Assembly: GCF_050624435.1 (NCBI RefSeq)
Contig: NC_134547.1
Location: forward strand, 33,195,419 to 33,259,418
DNA from: Tenrec ecaudatus
Taxonomy: Eukaryota; Chordata; Mammalia; Afrosoricida; Tenrecidae
Reading direction: 5' to 3'
Length of the DNA stretch: 64,000 nucleotides
This document shows, piece by piece, positions 1 through 12,259 of the stretch; position 1 is the first letter of the stretch, and each line of letters begins with the position of its first letter. Under the pieces are notes generated by a model. That model was not told where the DNA came from, ran no database searches, and saw nothing but the letters and a program-made list of their open reading frames with translations. The translations under genes were made by a program, and so were the position numbers.

Positions 1-405
1 CATCCACACCCCTTCACACCAATTTGGTTGCTTGTTTTTGAACTTCTGATATCTTTTCCCGTTGACACTTTGTGATCACACAGGCTGGTGTGCTTCTTCC
101 ATATGGGCTTTGTTGCTTCACAGATAAAGAGTCACTACAAACTTTTCAGACCCCAGAAACTATATCTTTTAATAGCCTGGCACCATCAGCTTTCTTCACC
201 ACACTTGCTTATGCACCCTTTTTGTTTTCAGTGATCATTTTGGGGAGGTAAGTATCATATATTGCCACATAATTACAACAAACTGTTCTTGTACTGAGGT
301 AAGATTTAAGTAGAGGCCCAAAGTCTATCTGCTTATATATGTTTATATATATACACATATAAACAAATACACATATATTTATATAAATATTTATACATAT
401 ATATT
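1..405 (-). mobile_element. L1-like 3'-region remnant, antisense
   Basis: It matches in order the unit seen at 11045-11480: 'gatcacacaggctggtgtgc', 'ttccatatgggctttgttgc', 'cagaccccagaaactat', 'agcctggcaccatcagc' and 'ttcttcaccaca'. The end at 300-405 is an AT-rich simple repeat that takes the LTR-like insertion at 406. Confidence 0.6.
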
Positions 406-910
406 TGTGACGGTTACATAAATCTCCCATCAACTTGCAAAGGGGTGGAGTCTAGCCTGTCAATTATGTTGTAGCTTGATGACCTCATTTGGAGGTGCAA
501 TGGAGGTCAGATACACTCATTCCCTGTGAGACATTCTTGTTGACAAGCCACATGGAGCTACACTGATTGAGTCAGAGCCCTGGAGCTGGAGAAGCCGTGT
601 CGAGAGCCACACCAGTGCTGAGATGAGTTGCTTCCACAACTCATGGATGGAACTCACGCTGGAACCATAAGACTTTGCACCCACTGGCCTGTGATCTTCC
701 TGCATTCGGCATCATTGCATCTGTTGTATGAGTCTGAAGAGGATTCTATAGACTGGCATAGGACATATAGGGTAATATTGGACTTATGAACTTGATGTGG
801 AGTGGGCTGGGATGTTTTCTTAGTGCACAATTGTTCTTTGATATGAAATTCTCTCTTACAGCATATGAGTGTCTCTGGATTTGTTTCTCCAGTCAACCTA
901 GGCTAACACA
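406..910 (-). mobile_element. LTR-like element (TG...CA), copy 1, with 5-bp target duplication
   Basis: 505 bp in the orientation opposite to the copies at 12260 and 19101. It starts TGTGACGGTTACATAA and ends GGCTAACACA. It is flanked by a perfect direct repeat ATATT (401-405 and 911-915). Internal blocks shared with the other copies include the complements of 'tctcttcagac', 'ccagtggcagcagaagc' and 'agaaacaaat'. The TG...CA ends and 5-bp duplication fit a class III (ERV-L type) solo LTR. No internal retroviral genes are seen. Confidence 0.75.
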
Positions 911-2039
911 ATATTTCCCCTTCTTTCCTCTTACTCATTGTTCCTCTTGCTCCACCATCAAGTTTACCCATCACATACCTTTCTGCAATTCCTCTCAGAT
1001 ACAATTTGATTGATCAAACAAGCCCAGAAAACCTACACCCTCCTCACCATCAATTGCAGAATCATTACTTTGCCCCTGCACCCATCATTATTGGCTAACC
1101 GCTCACTTCCCCTCCCATGCTCGCCAGGAACCATCGGTCCAGCTGTCGTCTCCCATCTAACAGGGATCCTGACATAGTGCAGATGAATCGCTCTCTGTTA
1201 AATCGAAAGAAGGACAAGTCATAAGCCATCAGCGCAGTCCCCGTTTCTTCCAGGGTTATATATTCCTGCTTGTCTAACGAAACATACTCTCATTCAGTCT
1301 TCAGCATTCATGTCTGAAAGGCGAGTATCCTAAAAGTCCCCCTTGCTAGTCCTGTGGTCAGGGATGGGGGCGGGGTCTGGTGCCACCCTCCATGCCCCAC
1401 AATACCTCAGACAGATTTTGCTTGATAGGTGCCAAAGTGTTGGGTGAAGATCAAGCAGCTAAGACAACTCACCTTTCCATCAGTCTGTTAAATAAGATCA
1501 AAAGGAATGAAGATGATTTTATTTTTAAGAGGTTTGTATATTACTGGCAAAAAATTCAATAATGAACCTGTTACATACCAGCACAAATAATATTTATATG
1601 AAAACGAACTGCATTTTCCAAAACAAAACAATGTCTTGGGAAAATCAGTTGCTGCTTGGACATTTCCCCCCAATCTCTGAGTATATTCAAAAGAGTTGTG
1701 TATTTGTTACCACAATATTGTAGAATATTTTCTTCATTTTGATACTAATTGCTATTAGCTCCCCTCTCCTCCTAACTTCCCTGTCATAACTCCAAGAAAA
1801 CAAATGATAAATTTAAAATTTTAACCTTATTATATCTGCATTGATTCACTTTCTAGTGCACTTTGAGAGCAGGGCTCTTTAGATTCCTGGTCAATGGCCC
1901 AAGAGACTTGAACAGAAGCTTACTGAAGGGAATTCAATGGGGTCTGTGCAAATGGATTTTGGGCTGCATTTTCTGTAGCCTCTTTTAAACCAGATGCTCA
2001 GAATTTAAGCTCTGATACATTTCCTTCTCTGATCTTGGA
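911..2039. other. Intergenic; possible L1 3'-end remnant, otherwise unassigned
   Basis: The C-rich stretch around 1080-1150 ('cttcccctcccatgctcgcc') resembles the antisense L1 3'-end type at 13380-13500, so an old L1 remnant is possible. From 1250 to 2039 I recognise no gene or repeat. Confidence 0.3.
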
Positions 2040-2330
2040 TTTGTTATTTACAGTCCATGGATCACACAGGCTGATGCTTCTTCCCTGTGGGGTTAGCTGA
2101 CCTCACGTAGATGGATGCTTATTTTAACATTAATACCCTACAATCTTTCTGATAGTTGGATACCACTGACTGAAGAATCACTACATTTTTCTATAAAACC
2201 TGTATCTTTAGTGATCCCTTCATGAGGGTAAGTATTGAGTGGGGCAGTGTCATAAGAACTGATTGTTCTTAGGCTAGGTCTTATCATTAAGCACAAGCTC
2301 AAACTATAGAATGAAGAGGATTTTATGGAT
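2040..2330 (-). mobile_element. Diverged copy of the antisense L1 3'-region unit
   Basis: The order of blocks is as at 1-240: 'ggatcacacaggctgatgc', 'ttcttccctgtgggg', a degraded 'gatagttggataccactgac' and 'agtgatcccttcatgagggt'. It is more diverged than the other copies. Confidence 0.5.
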
Positions 2331-5312
2331 TGAGTCATAACCAGGGAGGAGTCTTGGCTTTACCAATGTGACTCATAGAGCAAGGCCAAGCCCACATGGT
2401 GACTTCCAAGGAGATCTGCCGGGCTGGTTACGTTCAAGGCCCAGAGGTCAGTTCAGAAGGTTATGATGACTGTTCTTTGAGATTCCCAAGGGTTAATCTT
2501 GATAGATTTTCTCAAAGAACATAGGATGACCACAGGAGCTTATCATAAAGCAAAAACAAACAAAAAACCCTTAAAAAATGGAAAACTTTACTGGAGAGAT
2601 AAAGACAAGGAAAATTCTGCGGAGAAAAAAAATTAATCATAGCAATGCATATTGTTTGCGGGTAGCAAGTACTATCCTATGATAATTTCATTGGAAAGCC
2701 TTCCCCACCTACCCTACAGTTTAGAATGCTCTTCAAACTTTTTACTCCCCAAATCCAAAGAATGCTTTGAGCCCCCCAAGGATGCTGTTTTGACACAGTA
2801 TAACTTGAAGAGGACGTAATTATTCGAGGAAGGATTGGAGAAGTGCAAACACTGCTTTCAGGAATATATAGAACTGTATGGAGGATAGGTTGAGAACCAA
2901 TCACTTACGAATATTTTTTATTTAATCGAAGCTCTTATGGTTTTGTAGCAACATATTTTGATTCACCCTCCGAGAAAGACACAGCGAGATTCAGTTCAGG
3001 GAAGTAACTCAGACGGTTGTAGCGGCTGGCACATTCCTAGTGTGGGGTCAGCTCTCAGCTTTTCCAGATTCGGATCGCTGCAAAGGCTAACTTATTCAAA
3101 CTTGGCCTATGACAAGCTGCTGGCTCACAGGCTGTGGAGGTGAATGAATCCCAAGGCTGACAGACAAAATGGCAGCTCCCTGTTTCAAGTCCAAAGAAGT
3201 AGCTGTCAGGTAACGGTGAGCCAGGTGCTAATTAGAGCAAGACACCGGAGAGTTTTCCAGAATGTGCATACTCATATGTTGAATGCAGGCCACACCCCTG
3301 AGCAAACTCCCTTTATAGGAGTTTCATGGCTGCTTAGAGCAGATTTCATTATGGAAGTGATTACATTATATTAGAGCTCATTATGGAAGATGAATATATC
3401 ATGACATAAATGCCAAAATACATCGTAACTGCCAAGCCACTGAGAATCAATCATGGCCCAGCCAAGTTGACGCACGACCTTTGTCATCACAGAGGGCTCC
3501 ATAAACTGCTCCTGTTCCCCTTCTTCACCAACGTCAATCGAAACCACAGCTGCTGGCAACTGTCTCCAACTCAGGACAGCCCCACACGCATCAGGGCAGG
3601 GCTATGAGCCGGAGGAATTTCAGTGACTGGCTTTTTGGAAGTCGGTGGTCAGGGATTTCTTTTGAGATGCCTCTGGATGGACTCAAGTCTCCATGTGTCC
3701 GCTGCTTTCAGCCCTGCGGGCGCCTCCTCAAGGAGAGTCACCAGGGAAGCGCTGCCCTGGGAAGCACAGCACCCAGCATGCAGGGCATGGCGAGTTAGAC
3801 TTTCAGGCTGAGAATGACTAATCTAGGGTTTTATGTTGAAATGTAAACACCCCCATGAGTGCAGTCTGACCCCGTGAGACCCCTGCCTGGTAGCCGAGTT
3901 AGACTTAATGGACTAGGAGAGAAGAGGGGGTGCTCGGCGAGGGAGGTTCTGGGAAGAGATATAAAGCAGGGCAGCTTGGAACTGGTGACACACCTGGATA
4001 CTTTCAAGGCGCAAACCTGGAGCTAGGCTTGCATCTGACATGGAGAGAGGCCCAGAGAGCTTGGCTTATCTTGGTTGGATCTAACTGGGGAGAAGCAAAT
4101 TATTTTCCTTCCAAATTATTCACTGGCTGATTCTCTGCCGAGGGTCCTGCCAAGCTGCCGTGCAAAGACAGCCTTCTGGGGTGGGACGGGCAGGCGGGTG
4201 GCCTCTGGTGCTTGGCTATGCATAGGTGCGAGCTAGTTCTCTTTTCCCCGAGGCTGGTTGTTGTAAGGAGTGCCTGACTCTCCAACCCCAGGCCCAGGCC
4301 ACACCTGCTTTCCTGGCAAGCCCAGTTCTCGGAGTTCTCAGGGTGCTCCAAAGCCTCCTATTATTAAACAAATCTTGGAGCGAGAACTGGCCCCAGCGTA
4401 TATGTGTGCTGCCTCAGGAGCACATAAATTATCACCCATGTACGGGCGGCAAGGCACTTGCTTTTTTTTTAATTAGGTAATTGATCAGTAACATTGATCA
4501 GAAAAATATATGGCTTGTTGACCATATTCCTGGATCAGGATCAATGGCGTTAATTTTCAGTACATCAATTCCCGCACCGATCACTAATTGGAAGGATAAA
4601 GCTGGGTGATGTATCATTGGGTGGCACCCAGGACAAATGCGCCCTCTGAGTAGGGCAGGCAGGTTGATTGCGCCAACCTAGGCCACAGAGAGGGTGCCTG
4701 GTGGCACCGTGGCTCAGCCCTTGGGCCCTAATTAAGTGGCTCCCTGTGGCTGCTCCTTGGGAGAGGGTGTGGCAGTCTGCTTCCACACAGATCACAGCCC
4801 AGGACACCCTATGGGGCAGTCCTGCTCTGCCCTCTAGGCTTGCTGTGAGCGGCCAGTGGGTTTGGCTGTCTTCTCTCCATGCTCTGTGAGGAGGAAAATG
4901 GACACAGCAGCGCACGGAGCAGCTGGACGCACGCATCCCGGACACAAACCCCACCCGCCTTGCCTTCCAGCACCCATCTTCTTTCCCAACGTCTGTAATT
5001 TCCCGCCATTGTGTGAAAACCTGCAGTTAAAAGATGACATCGATGGTAGAAAGTCATAAACAGCCCTGCGGCAGAGACACGCACAGTATGCCATCTCTTC
5101 ACCCGAAGGCCCTGAGTTTGGGCCTCAGAGAGGGCGTATACCTAAAATGACACACCAAATGACCCTTTTCAAAACACTCTTCTGCGCTCACAGTACTACA
5201 TTACTGCGGAATTCCCCTGCCCAGGGACCAGCAGGGTAAAACCTAGCACCCAAAGGTCTCCTGTCCGAAAGTGCAGAGTCTGACATTTTAACCCTACCGA
5301 GAGACTACCGAA
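2331..5312. other. Intergenic, mostly unassigned, with an AT-rich block
   Basis: I see no coding potential. The segment 4465-4620 is AT-rich with ATTA-type motifs and two attgatcag direct repeats 15 bp apart (4481-4500 region). It lacks recognisable repeats and is a candidate regulatory block. The rest is unremarkable unique or degraded sequence. Confidence 0.3.
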
Positions 5313-5514
5313 GAGCGCTCGTGGCACAGAGGTTCCGACGTGGGCTGGTAACCACAGGTCAGTAGTCTGAAACTCGTGGCTGCCCTGCAGGAGGAAGTTG
5401 AGACCTTCTTCTCCACAGAGTGACAGGGACAGAAATGCCCAGGGGCAGTTCCCCCGTCCTATAAGGTTGATAAGAGTTGGAACCGACTCCATGGACGTGA
5501 GTTGAGTTTTTTTT
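5313..5514 (+). mobile_element. AfroSINE
   Basis: Diverged head 'gagcgctcgtggcacagagg', B-box-like 'ggtcagtagtctgaaac', then 'ttctccac', 'ggggcagttc' and the terminal 'aaccgactccatgg', all in canonical order; it ends in a T-rich tail. Confidence 0.8.
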
Positions 5515-6730
5515 AAGTTAAACAAATAAGCCAACCAGCTAGCCTGCCCCAGTTTCATGGGTGTTGAAAGCATTCCTGTGTTCCAGCGCCCACGGTGTGG
5601 AACAGTGGGCCAGCTAACCGCTGGGCCTCCCCAGGCTGCCAACCGTACAGACGTCCCGGCAGATGATCTTTGGTGACCTATTCCCACCTGTCTTTACCCC
5701 CTATGCCCCCACGTGATCACCCATCATTTTGGCCTCACATTTCCCGCTCGTTAGTGACAAACTCCTTGTTCCTGTCTTTCCGGTCTGCGTGTATGTGACG
5801 CCGCCACAGCCTGGCTTGTCCTTTCTCCCATTCTCAGTCACTTTTTGCTCAGTCCTTCCAACTCAGTGCATGCGACACTGGCTGGGCTCTTGCAGCATGT
5901 CTCGAGAGAGGGTCCGCACTAGACCATGACCTCCCTGGGAGCTTTGAGACCAGAATGGAGGATGCAGCCCATTTACCTGAACAAAGAGCCCCTTCTCGGT
6001 CTCCTTACAGTTAAGATCACTTACAGTGAGTGCCACGCTGCTGGATTCTAAGTAAATTCAGCTACAAGCTTGCGTGGCCTTCCATGATAACAACCTCCTA
6101 GCAGATTACAAGGTCCCCATGTTGGCATGGTGACAGGCAGGAAGTGGGCACCGTGTCCAGTCCTCATCGATGGGCAGGGAGTTCTGAGCCTGGGTCTCAG
6201 AGGGCCAGTTCCCTAGCCGAGCCGCCCTGCGTTTCTGATCTGAGCTGCAGTGAGATCCCTCCTGGGATATGGAGATTGCCTGCTGGCCACCATTTCCTGA
6301 ACTTGATTCCACGGACTCGCGGAGGCGTTGGCAGGTAGCTCTCGGTTCTGTAAGTGCAGTCCTCAGATCACAGCAAACTTGTGGGGGTCCGAGTTCAGAT
6401 GGCTCCTGTTAATTAAAGAGCTGTGCTCATCCTTTTGACTTGTGGAAGGAAATTGTTATTGTTGGATGACGGAAATGCTTCTGGGCTCACAAGCTTCCCC
6501 CCGTACAGAAAGATGGACATTTAGTTTAACCTGGTTAATGCTTTTTGAGCAGGGGTCATGTGTGGGGAATTAAGGACAAAGAGAAGGAGAGGGCATGAAT
6601 TACAACCTGATATTTTCCCCCAGGAAGTATCCATCTGGCTGGATAGAATCATGGCATTGGGTGAATGTCTTGCAAACATATGAAATAGACATCCAGGAAA
6701 AATGACTTATTCACCTGCATCTGCAAGCGG
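5515..6730. other. Intergenic, nothing recognised
   Basis: No open frame with coding character and no repeat I can name. The stretch 6390-6560 is AT-rich unique sequence. Confidence 0.3.
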
Positions 6731-7322
6731 GGCTATGATTTATCTATTACTGCATAACCAATTACTCCGAAAAGCAGGGTCTTGAAAGAACATTTAGTAG
6801 CAATTGTACCATACTACTTGATGTGATTGAAATATGGAGTGATATGGTATGTGTATTAAATCCCCAGAACATTTATTATCTCACCATTTCTGTGGGTCAA
6901 CAATTTGAGTTTCTGAAAAGAAAAAAAAAAAGAATTTGAGTTTCTGGTTCAGGTGCTCTTACCTTGTTGTCAGATGTCAGCAGCCAGGGCCTCAACACCT
7001 GATGGCTTGACTGGGGCAGGAGGCTCTGCTTTCCAGGCGGCTCACCCCATGGCTGTGGGCAGGAGGCCTCAGTTCTGGCTCTGTAAGCCTTCCCCGGGGG
7101 TGGACGGGGGGGGGGGCGCTGAGTGTCTTCAAAATGGCAGCTGGCTTCTTCTCTCAGAGCGAGTGACCCAAGAAAGAGCAAGGCAGAAACCACGTGTCTC
7201 TCATGGCACATTCTCAAATGCCACGGTCATTTCTGCAACCGCCCACTGTTGACACAGGCCAGCCCCACTCAGGGTGGGAGGGGACAGGGCCCTTAGGGGG
7301 CCATTTAAAGACTGGCTGCCCC
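6731..7322 (+). mobile_element. MLT1-like LTR (ERVL-MaLR), old
   Basis: Ordered blocks known from MLT1-type LTRs: 'tatctattactgcataacca', 'acatttattatctcacc', 'tttctgtgggtcaacaa', 'catggctgtgggcaggagg', 'aaaatggcagctggcttctt' and 'ctcagggtgggaggggac', ending near 'actggctgcccca'. A poly-A-like run (6918-6930), a duplicated 'gaatttgagtttctg' and a G12 run (7108-7119) interrupt it. Confidence 0.6.
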
Positions 7323-8027
7323 AGGATTGTCTCCTGTGAGCAAAGGGAGACTTCCACTTGCCCTTCATTTTCGTTGTGGTTCATATCTCCCCGGAAGTTG
7401 TTCGATGACCTAGATTTGTCTTAGCAAAAGCAAGATGTGTTTCTTCTCTGGCCCATCACAGCCAGCCTCTAAATGAAGCTTATTTAATAAAGGAATTAGT
7501 TCCAGCTGAATTCACGAGATGGAATCAGGGGTTCATTTGAAGCAGAATGGAAGGCGGTGGCCAGCTCCAAGTGTGAAGTGCAACCAATGAAAGCTGTTTT
7601 CTAAGCATACACAGTGTGATGCATCATCTTAAAAACGCAGTTTGCAAAATGGTATTTTTATTTCCCCACCTATGGCTCGCTATCTTGCCACTTGGGCCAG
7701 GTGTCTTGTGCCTCTGTTTTCTGCTCTTGCAGTTGCTTCTCCTGCTGCCGATGCCTTGGCATGAGTCTCTTTGGGCTTCCTGAGGGGGGTGCTAGTGTGC
7801 TCAGTCTCCCAGCACCCACGCCCCAATTTCCGTTGGGCAAGACCAGCGGCCTCAGCATGCACCAAGCGGCTTCACAGAGCGCACTGCCTGTGGCTGGGGT
7901 GCTGCCCCCCCCTGACGCCGGGATGTCCTGACGCCGTGACTGGGGAGTAGCACTCCAGTCTCAAGCTTTGCTTTCCATGCTCACCGACTCTGAGAAGTCT
8001 TCTTTTATTTCTGACCGTGAATTTGTG
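7323..8027. other. Intergenic, nothing recognised
   Basis: Unique-looking sequence with no coding support and no repeat I can name. Confidence 0.3.
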
Positions 8028-8101
8028 GTCTCCCCTGGTGGTGCTGCAGGTTAGGCATTGGGCTGCCGACTGCAGGGACAGAAGTTCAACCCATAGCTGT
8101 T

Positions 8102-8174
<73 letters not shown>

Positions 8175-8272
8175 ATAGAGAGGAGACCATCTGCTCCAGC
8201 AAAGGCTCACCATCTCAAACACCTATGTGTGTGAGGTCGCTTTGACCTGGGAGGGACTTGATGGCCCTGGGT
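8028..8272 (+). mobile_element. AfroSINE carrying an internal (GA)n expansion
   Basis: Head 'cccctggtggtgctgcagg', 'ggcattgggctgccgactgc' and 'agttcaaccca', then a pure (GA)n at 8104-8170, then the distal SINE blocks ending 'gggacttgatggccctggg'. The dinucleotide array sits where the 'gagaaagacgaggc' segment normally is, so it probably grew from that purine stretch. Confidence 0.75.
8104..8170. repeat. (GA)n microsatellite, about 33 units
   Basis: An uninterrupted GA dinucleotide array of 67 bp inside an AfroSINE. Being pure and long, it is likely polymorphic. Confidence 0.97.
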
Positions 8273-9384
8273 TCTCATTGGGTCTGCCTCTGAGGGCACT
8301 GTCCTTTCTACCCCACAAGCTCCTTTTTGGGCTCACGGTTTCAGTTACCAGCTCTCTGCCTTTGCTTCCCCAAATAATCTATAACTTATCAAGGGTTTGT
8401 GAAGGCGGGTGGAGGGAGGGGGAAGAAATGGGGAGCTGATGTCAGGGGCTCACGTGGGAAGAGACTGCTTTGAACATGATGATGGCGGCATATGTGCAAA
8501 TGAACTTGAGCCCCTAATAAAAGTATTTAAAAAAATGTGTATCTTTGGCCTCAACCTCTGCTGTGCAAGTTCGCGAGATATCTGCAGTCGGTATCTGTAG
8601 GAACCTCCGGTTCCGAATGACCAGAATGGACTTCTGCTTCCAGCCATGGCACAGAGCCTGGGGGTGGAATTGCCTCCACTGCAGACAACAGCAGAGACAG
8701 AGAAAACGTTTGAGCCAAATTGTTTGCAGGGATTGAACAATAGGCAGCCCAGGGCCGTGATTCCTGAGAGAAGGAAACAGAGGAGCTGAGATGCAGATTC
8801 CCTGAGCTTCCTGCTTGCAGTGAGTTTTCAGGGAGGGGGAGCCCAAACGGAGGAGGAATCTCTAGGCCAACACAGCTGGAATGCGCAGGCCCCAGTAACC
8901 CAGCTGCAGGAGCTCTAGGGGGACAAAGAGAGAGAGGAAGAGCTACAGTAGACTAGTAAGAGGGAGCGAGAAGGCCAGCCAGCTCTCCGGAGATCTGCAG
9001 AAGGGTTACTCACATCTTCAGCTCAGCATCCCATCAGGGCTTATGTGTGCGGACATCGCCCCAGGCCGCTGAAAGAGCCAATACGGAGAAGTAAGTGGAA
9101 CAATTTCTGGAGCATATAGGAGGCCAGACAGGTCATGTTCCTGCACAGTCAGAGGGCGAACCCACAACACACAGGGAGGGCATCGGGCACAGGACTCAGT
9201 GCCCACAATTTAGATGAAACAGACAGATGCCTTCAAAGACATACATGTCTAAAGTTCACTCAAGGAAAAGAGTAGATCTTTGAATAGTCCTAGACCACTT
9301 CATGACTGTCCCTCTGGAGAACTCCGATTGGGCCACTGTGCCAGTCTGTCTCGCTGTGGGCTGCCCATCCTCCACTTTATTCCA
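8273..9384. other. Intergenic, possible L1-derived sequence, not assigned
   Basis: The stretch around 8465-8530 ('gaacatgatgatggcggc') resembles sequences near some afrotherian L1 pieces, but I cannot place it. No coding support. Confidence 0.25.
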
Positions 9385-12259
9385 TGGTGCCTTTTAAAAA
9401 AATCATTTTATTAGGGGCTCATACAACTCTTATCACAGTCCATACAGACATCAGTCGTGTAAGGCACATCTGTACATTCATTGCCCTCATCATTCTCAAA
9501 ACATTTGCTCTCCACCTAAGCCCCTGGAATCAGTTCCTCATTTTCCCCTCCCTCCCCACTCCCTCATAAACCCTCGATAATCTAGAAATTATTATTTTGT
9601 CATATCTTGCCCTGTCCAATGTTTCCCTTCACCCACTTTTCTGTTGTCCCGTGTCTTTTTTGAGAGACTGGCCTTTTCTGGTGACGCACCAAGGTAAGTT
9701 AGCCAAAGTCTCACATCCTCACGTCCAAGGAGCATCCTGGCTGTGTTTTCTTCTCAGACTGATGCGCTCCTTCTGCTGGCTGCACACGTATGAAACATTC
9801 AAATGGGTCACCTTAATTCTCTTTGTGATCCTCTTTCAAAACTGTGCATCTTCCTGGGTATATTCCCACGCTGCCCCTCCCTCCCCTTCAGCTCGCCTGT
9901 CTAGCCAAGCATCTACTCGAAGAGCCTCACTGTCACAGGATTTCCTTCTGGGTTTGTCAGCTTGCAAATCACCTGGCAGCGTCCCCTGCCTTCATCATTG
10001 TTTCCTAAGCTCTCTCTTATTATAGATCGCCATCCCTTCCACTGAATTAACGCCGATCTACGCTCTGGTCCACGACTTCCCCTTTCTCCTTTCCCTCCAT
10101 CCCTGCTGACCATCGACTAAGGTTTCTTTTCCTGTGATAGTCTTTTCTTGACTTTTAAAAACTTAAAAAAAAATTTTTTTTATTTTAACAATTTATTGGG
10201 GCTGATACAATTCTTTTCACAGTTCATACATATACATACATCAATTGTATAAAGCACATCTGTACAGTCTTTGCCCTAATCATTTTTTCTCTTTTCTTCT
10301 TTTACATTTTATTAGGGACTCAAACAACTCTTACCACAATCCATACATATACATACATCAATTGTATAAAGCACATCCATACATTCCCTGCCCCAATCAT
10401 TCTCAAGGCATTTGCTCTCCACTTAAGCCCCTTGCATCAGGTCCTCTTTTTTTTCCCCTCCTCCCTCCCCATTCCCCCCTCCCTCATATGCCCTTGGTAA
10501 TTTATACATCGTTGTTTTGTCATATCTTGCCCTATCCGGAGTCTCCCTTCCCCCCTTCTCTGCTGTCCCTCTCCCAGGGAAGAGGTCACATGTGGATCCT
10601 TGTAATCAGTTCCCCCTTTCCAACCCACTCACCCTCCCCTCTCCCAGCATCGTCCCTCACACCCTTGGTCCTGAAGGTATCATCCACCCTGGATTCCCTG
10701 TACCTCCAACCCTCATATGCACCAGTGTACAGCCTCTGTCCTATCCAGCCCTGCAAGGTAGAATTCGGATCATGGTAGTTGGGGGGAGGAAGCATCCAGG
10801 ATCCGGGGGAAAGCTGTGTTCTTCATCGATACTACCTCACACCCTAATTAACCCATCTCCTCTCCTAAACCCCTCTATGAGGGGATCTCCATTGGTCGAC
10901 ACTTGGGCCTTGGGTCTCCACTCTGCACTTCCCCCTTCATTTAATATGATATATATACATATATATACATACATATATACATATACACATATATACACAT
11001 ACATACACACACTTACATCTTTTTTTTTTTTTTGCATGATGCCTTATACCTGGTCCCTTGGGCACCTCGTGATCGCACTGGCCGGTGTGCTTCTTCCATG
11101 TGGGCTTATTTGCTTCTGAGCTAGATGGCCGCTTGTTCACCTTCAAGCCTTTAAGACCCCAGACACTATCTCTTTTGATAGCCGGGCACCATCCGCTTTC
11201 TTCACCACATTTGCTTATGCACCCATTTGTCTTCAGCGATCCTATCATGGAGGTGTGCAGTCAATGATATGATTTTTTGTTCTTTGATGCCTGGTAACTG
11301 ATCCCTTTGGGACCACTCGATCACACAGGCTGGTGTGTTCTTCCATGTGGACTTTGTTGCTTCTGAGCTAGATGGCCGCTTGTTTATCTTCAAGCCTTTA
11401 AGACCCCAGTCACTATCTCTTTTGATAGCCGGGCACCATCAGCTTTCTTCACCACATTTACTTGTTCACCCACTTTGGCTCCAGCCATTGTGTTGGGAGT
11501 TAAAAACTTTTTTTGTGGTCTCACGCAGCATTGTCTTTTTGTGCGTCACTAACTTCACGCAGCACCATGTCCTCCAGGCTCATCCATGGTGGGAGGCGCT
11601 TCACAGATTCATCACCAAAGTATTGTAGTATGGCATTGTGTCTGCGAACTAAAGGCTGTTTACTCATTCTTCCGCTGATAGGCATTTAGGCTGTTTTCAT
11701 CTTTTTGCTATGGTGAATCATGCCGCAGTGAACATGGGTGTGCATATTATCTATTCGTGTTGCAGTTCTTATTTCTCTAGGATATATGCCAAGTAGAGGG
11801 ATCGCTGGGCCCTATGGTATTGTTATTTCTATCTTTTGGAGGAAAAGCCATTCCACTGGCCGCCGTAGTTGCACAGTGAGTGCTTTAAGCCCCCAGCATG
11901 TACCAGGGACCCAGGCTTTGCACACCCTCATCAGCATTTGCTGTGACCTGTTTTGTTTTTTGAACATTACTATGAATTCTGGGAAGAGGTGATAGGTCAT
12001 AGTTGCTTTAATTTATAACTTTTGAATGGTTAATGACTGTAAGCCTTTCCTTGGACATTTGTTGGCTGCCTGAATGTCTTCTTTGGTGAAGTGTCTGTTC
12101 CTATCCTTTACCAATTTATTAAAGATTATCAGTGCTTTTTCTTGTTGAGGTGTCAATTTCAGAGATTAGTCTGCTATGTCTTTGCCAACAAATGTTCCCC
12201 AGTCTGGGAGTTCTCCTTGTACTCCTTTGGTGAAACTTTTTGATGCACATCAATGTCTT
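9385..12259 (-). mobile_element. Composite antisense L1 region with repeated 3' ends
   Basis: The plus strand carries the complement of L1 3' ends. The motif 'ttttattaggggctcatac'-'aactcttatcaca'-'ccatacatacatca' begins copies at about 9405, 10195 and 10305. A ~240-bp 3'-region unit occurs twice in tandem at 11045-11480. From 11600 to 12259 the sequence is the complement of the L1 ORF2 end (for example 'tttgctatggtgaatcatgc', 'aggatatatgccaagtag'). An RTE-like piece lies at about 9690-9810. (CATA)n-type repeats fill 10945-11010. No intact ORF. Confidence 0.75.
11045..11480 (-). repeat. Tandem duplication of a ~240-bp L1 3'-region unit
   Basis: Two consecutive copies share 'ggtcccttgggcacctcg'/'gatccctttgggaccactcg', 'gagctagatggccgcttgtt', 'caagcctttaagacccca', 'cactatctcttttgatagcc' and 'gggcaccat'. 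The copies are much more alike than the isolated units at 1-240 and 2040-2330. Confidence 0.85.

Noticed and set aside
10245-11119. Overlapping plus-strand frames of 177 and 200 codons
   Set aside because: They lie in the complement of L1 3'-end sequence and CATA repeats.
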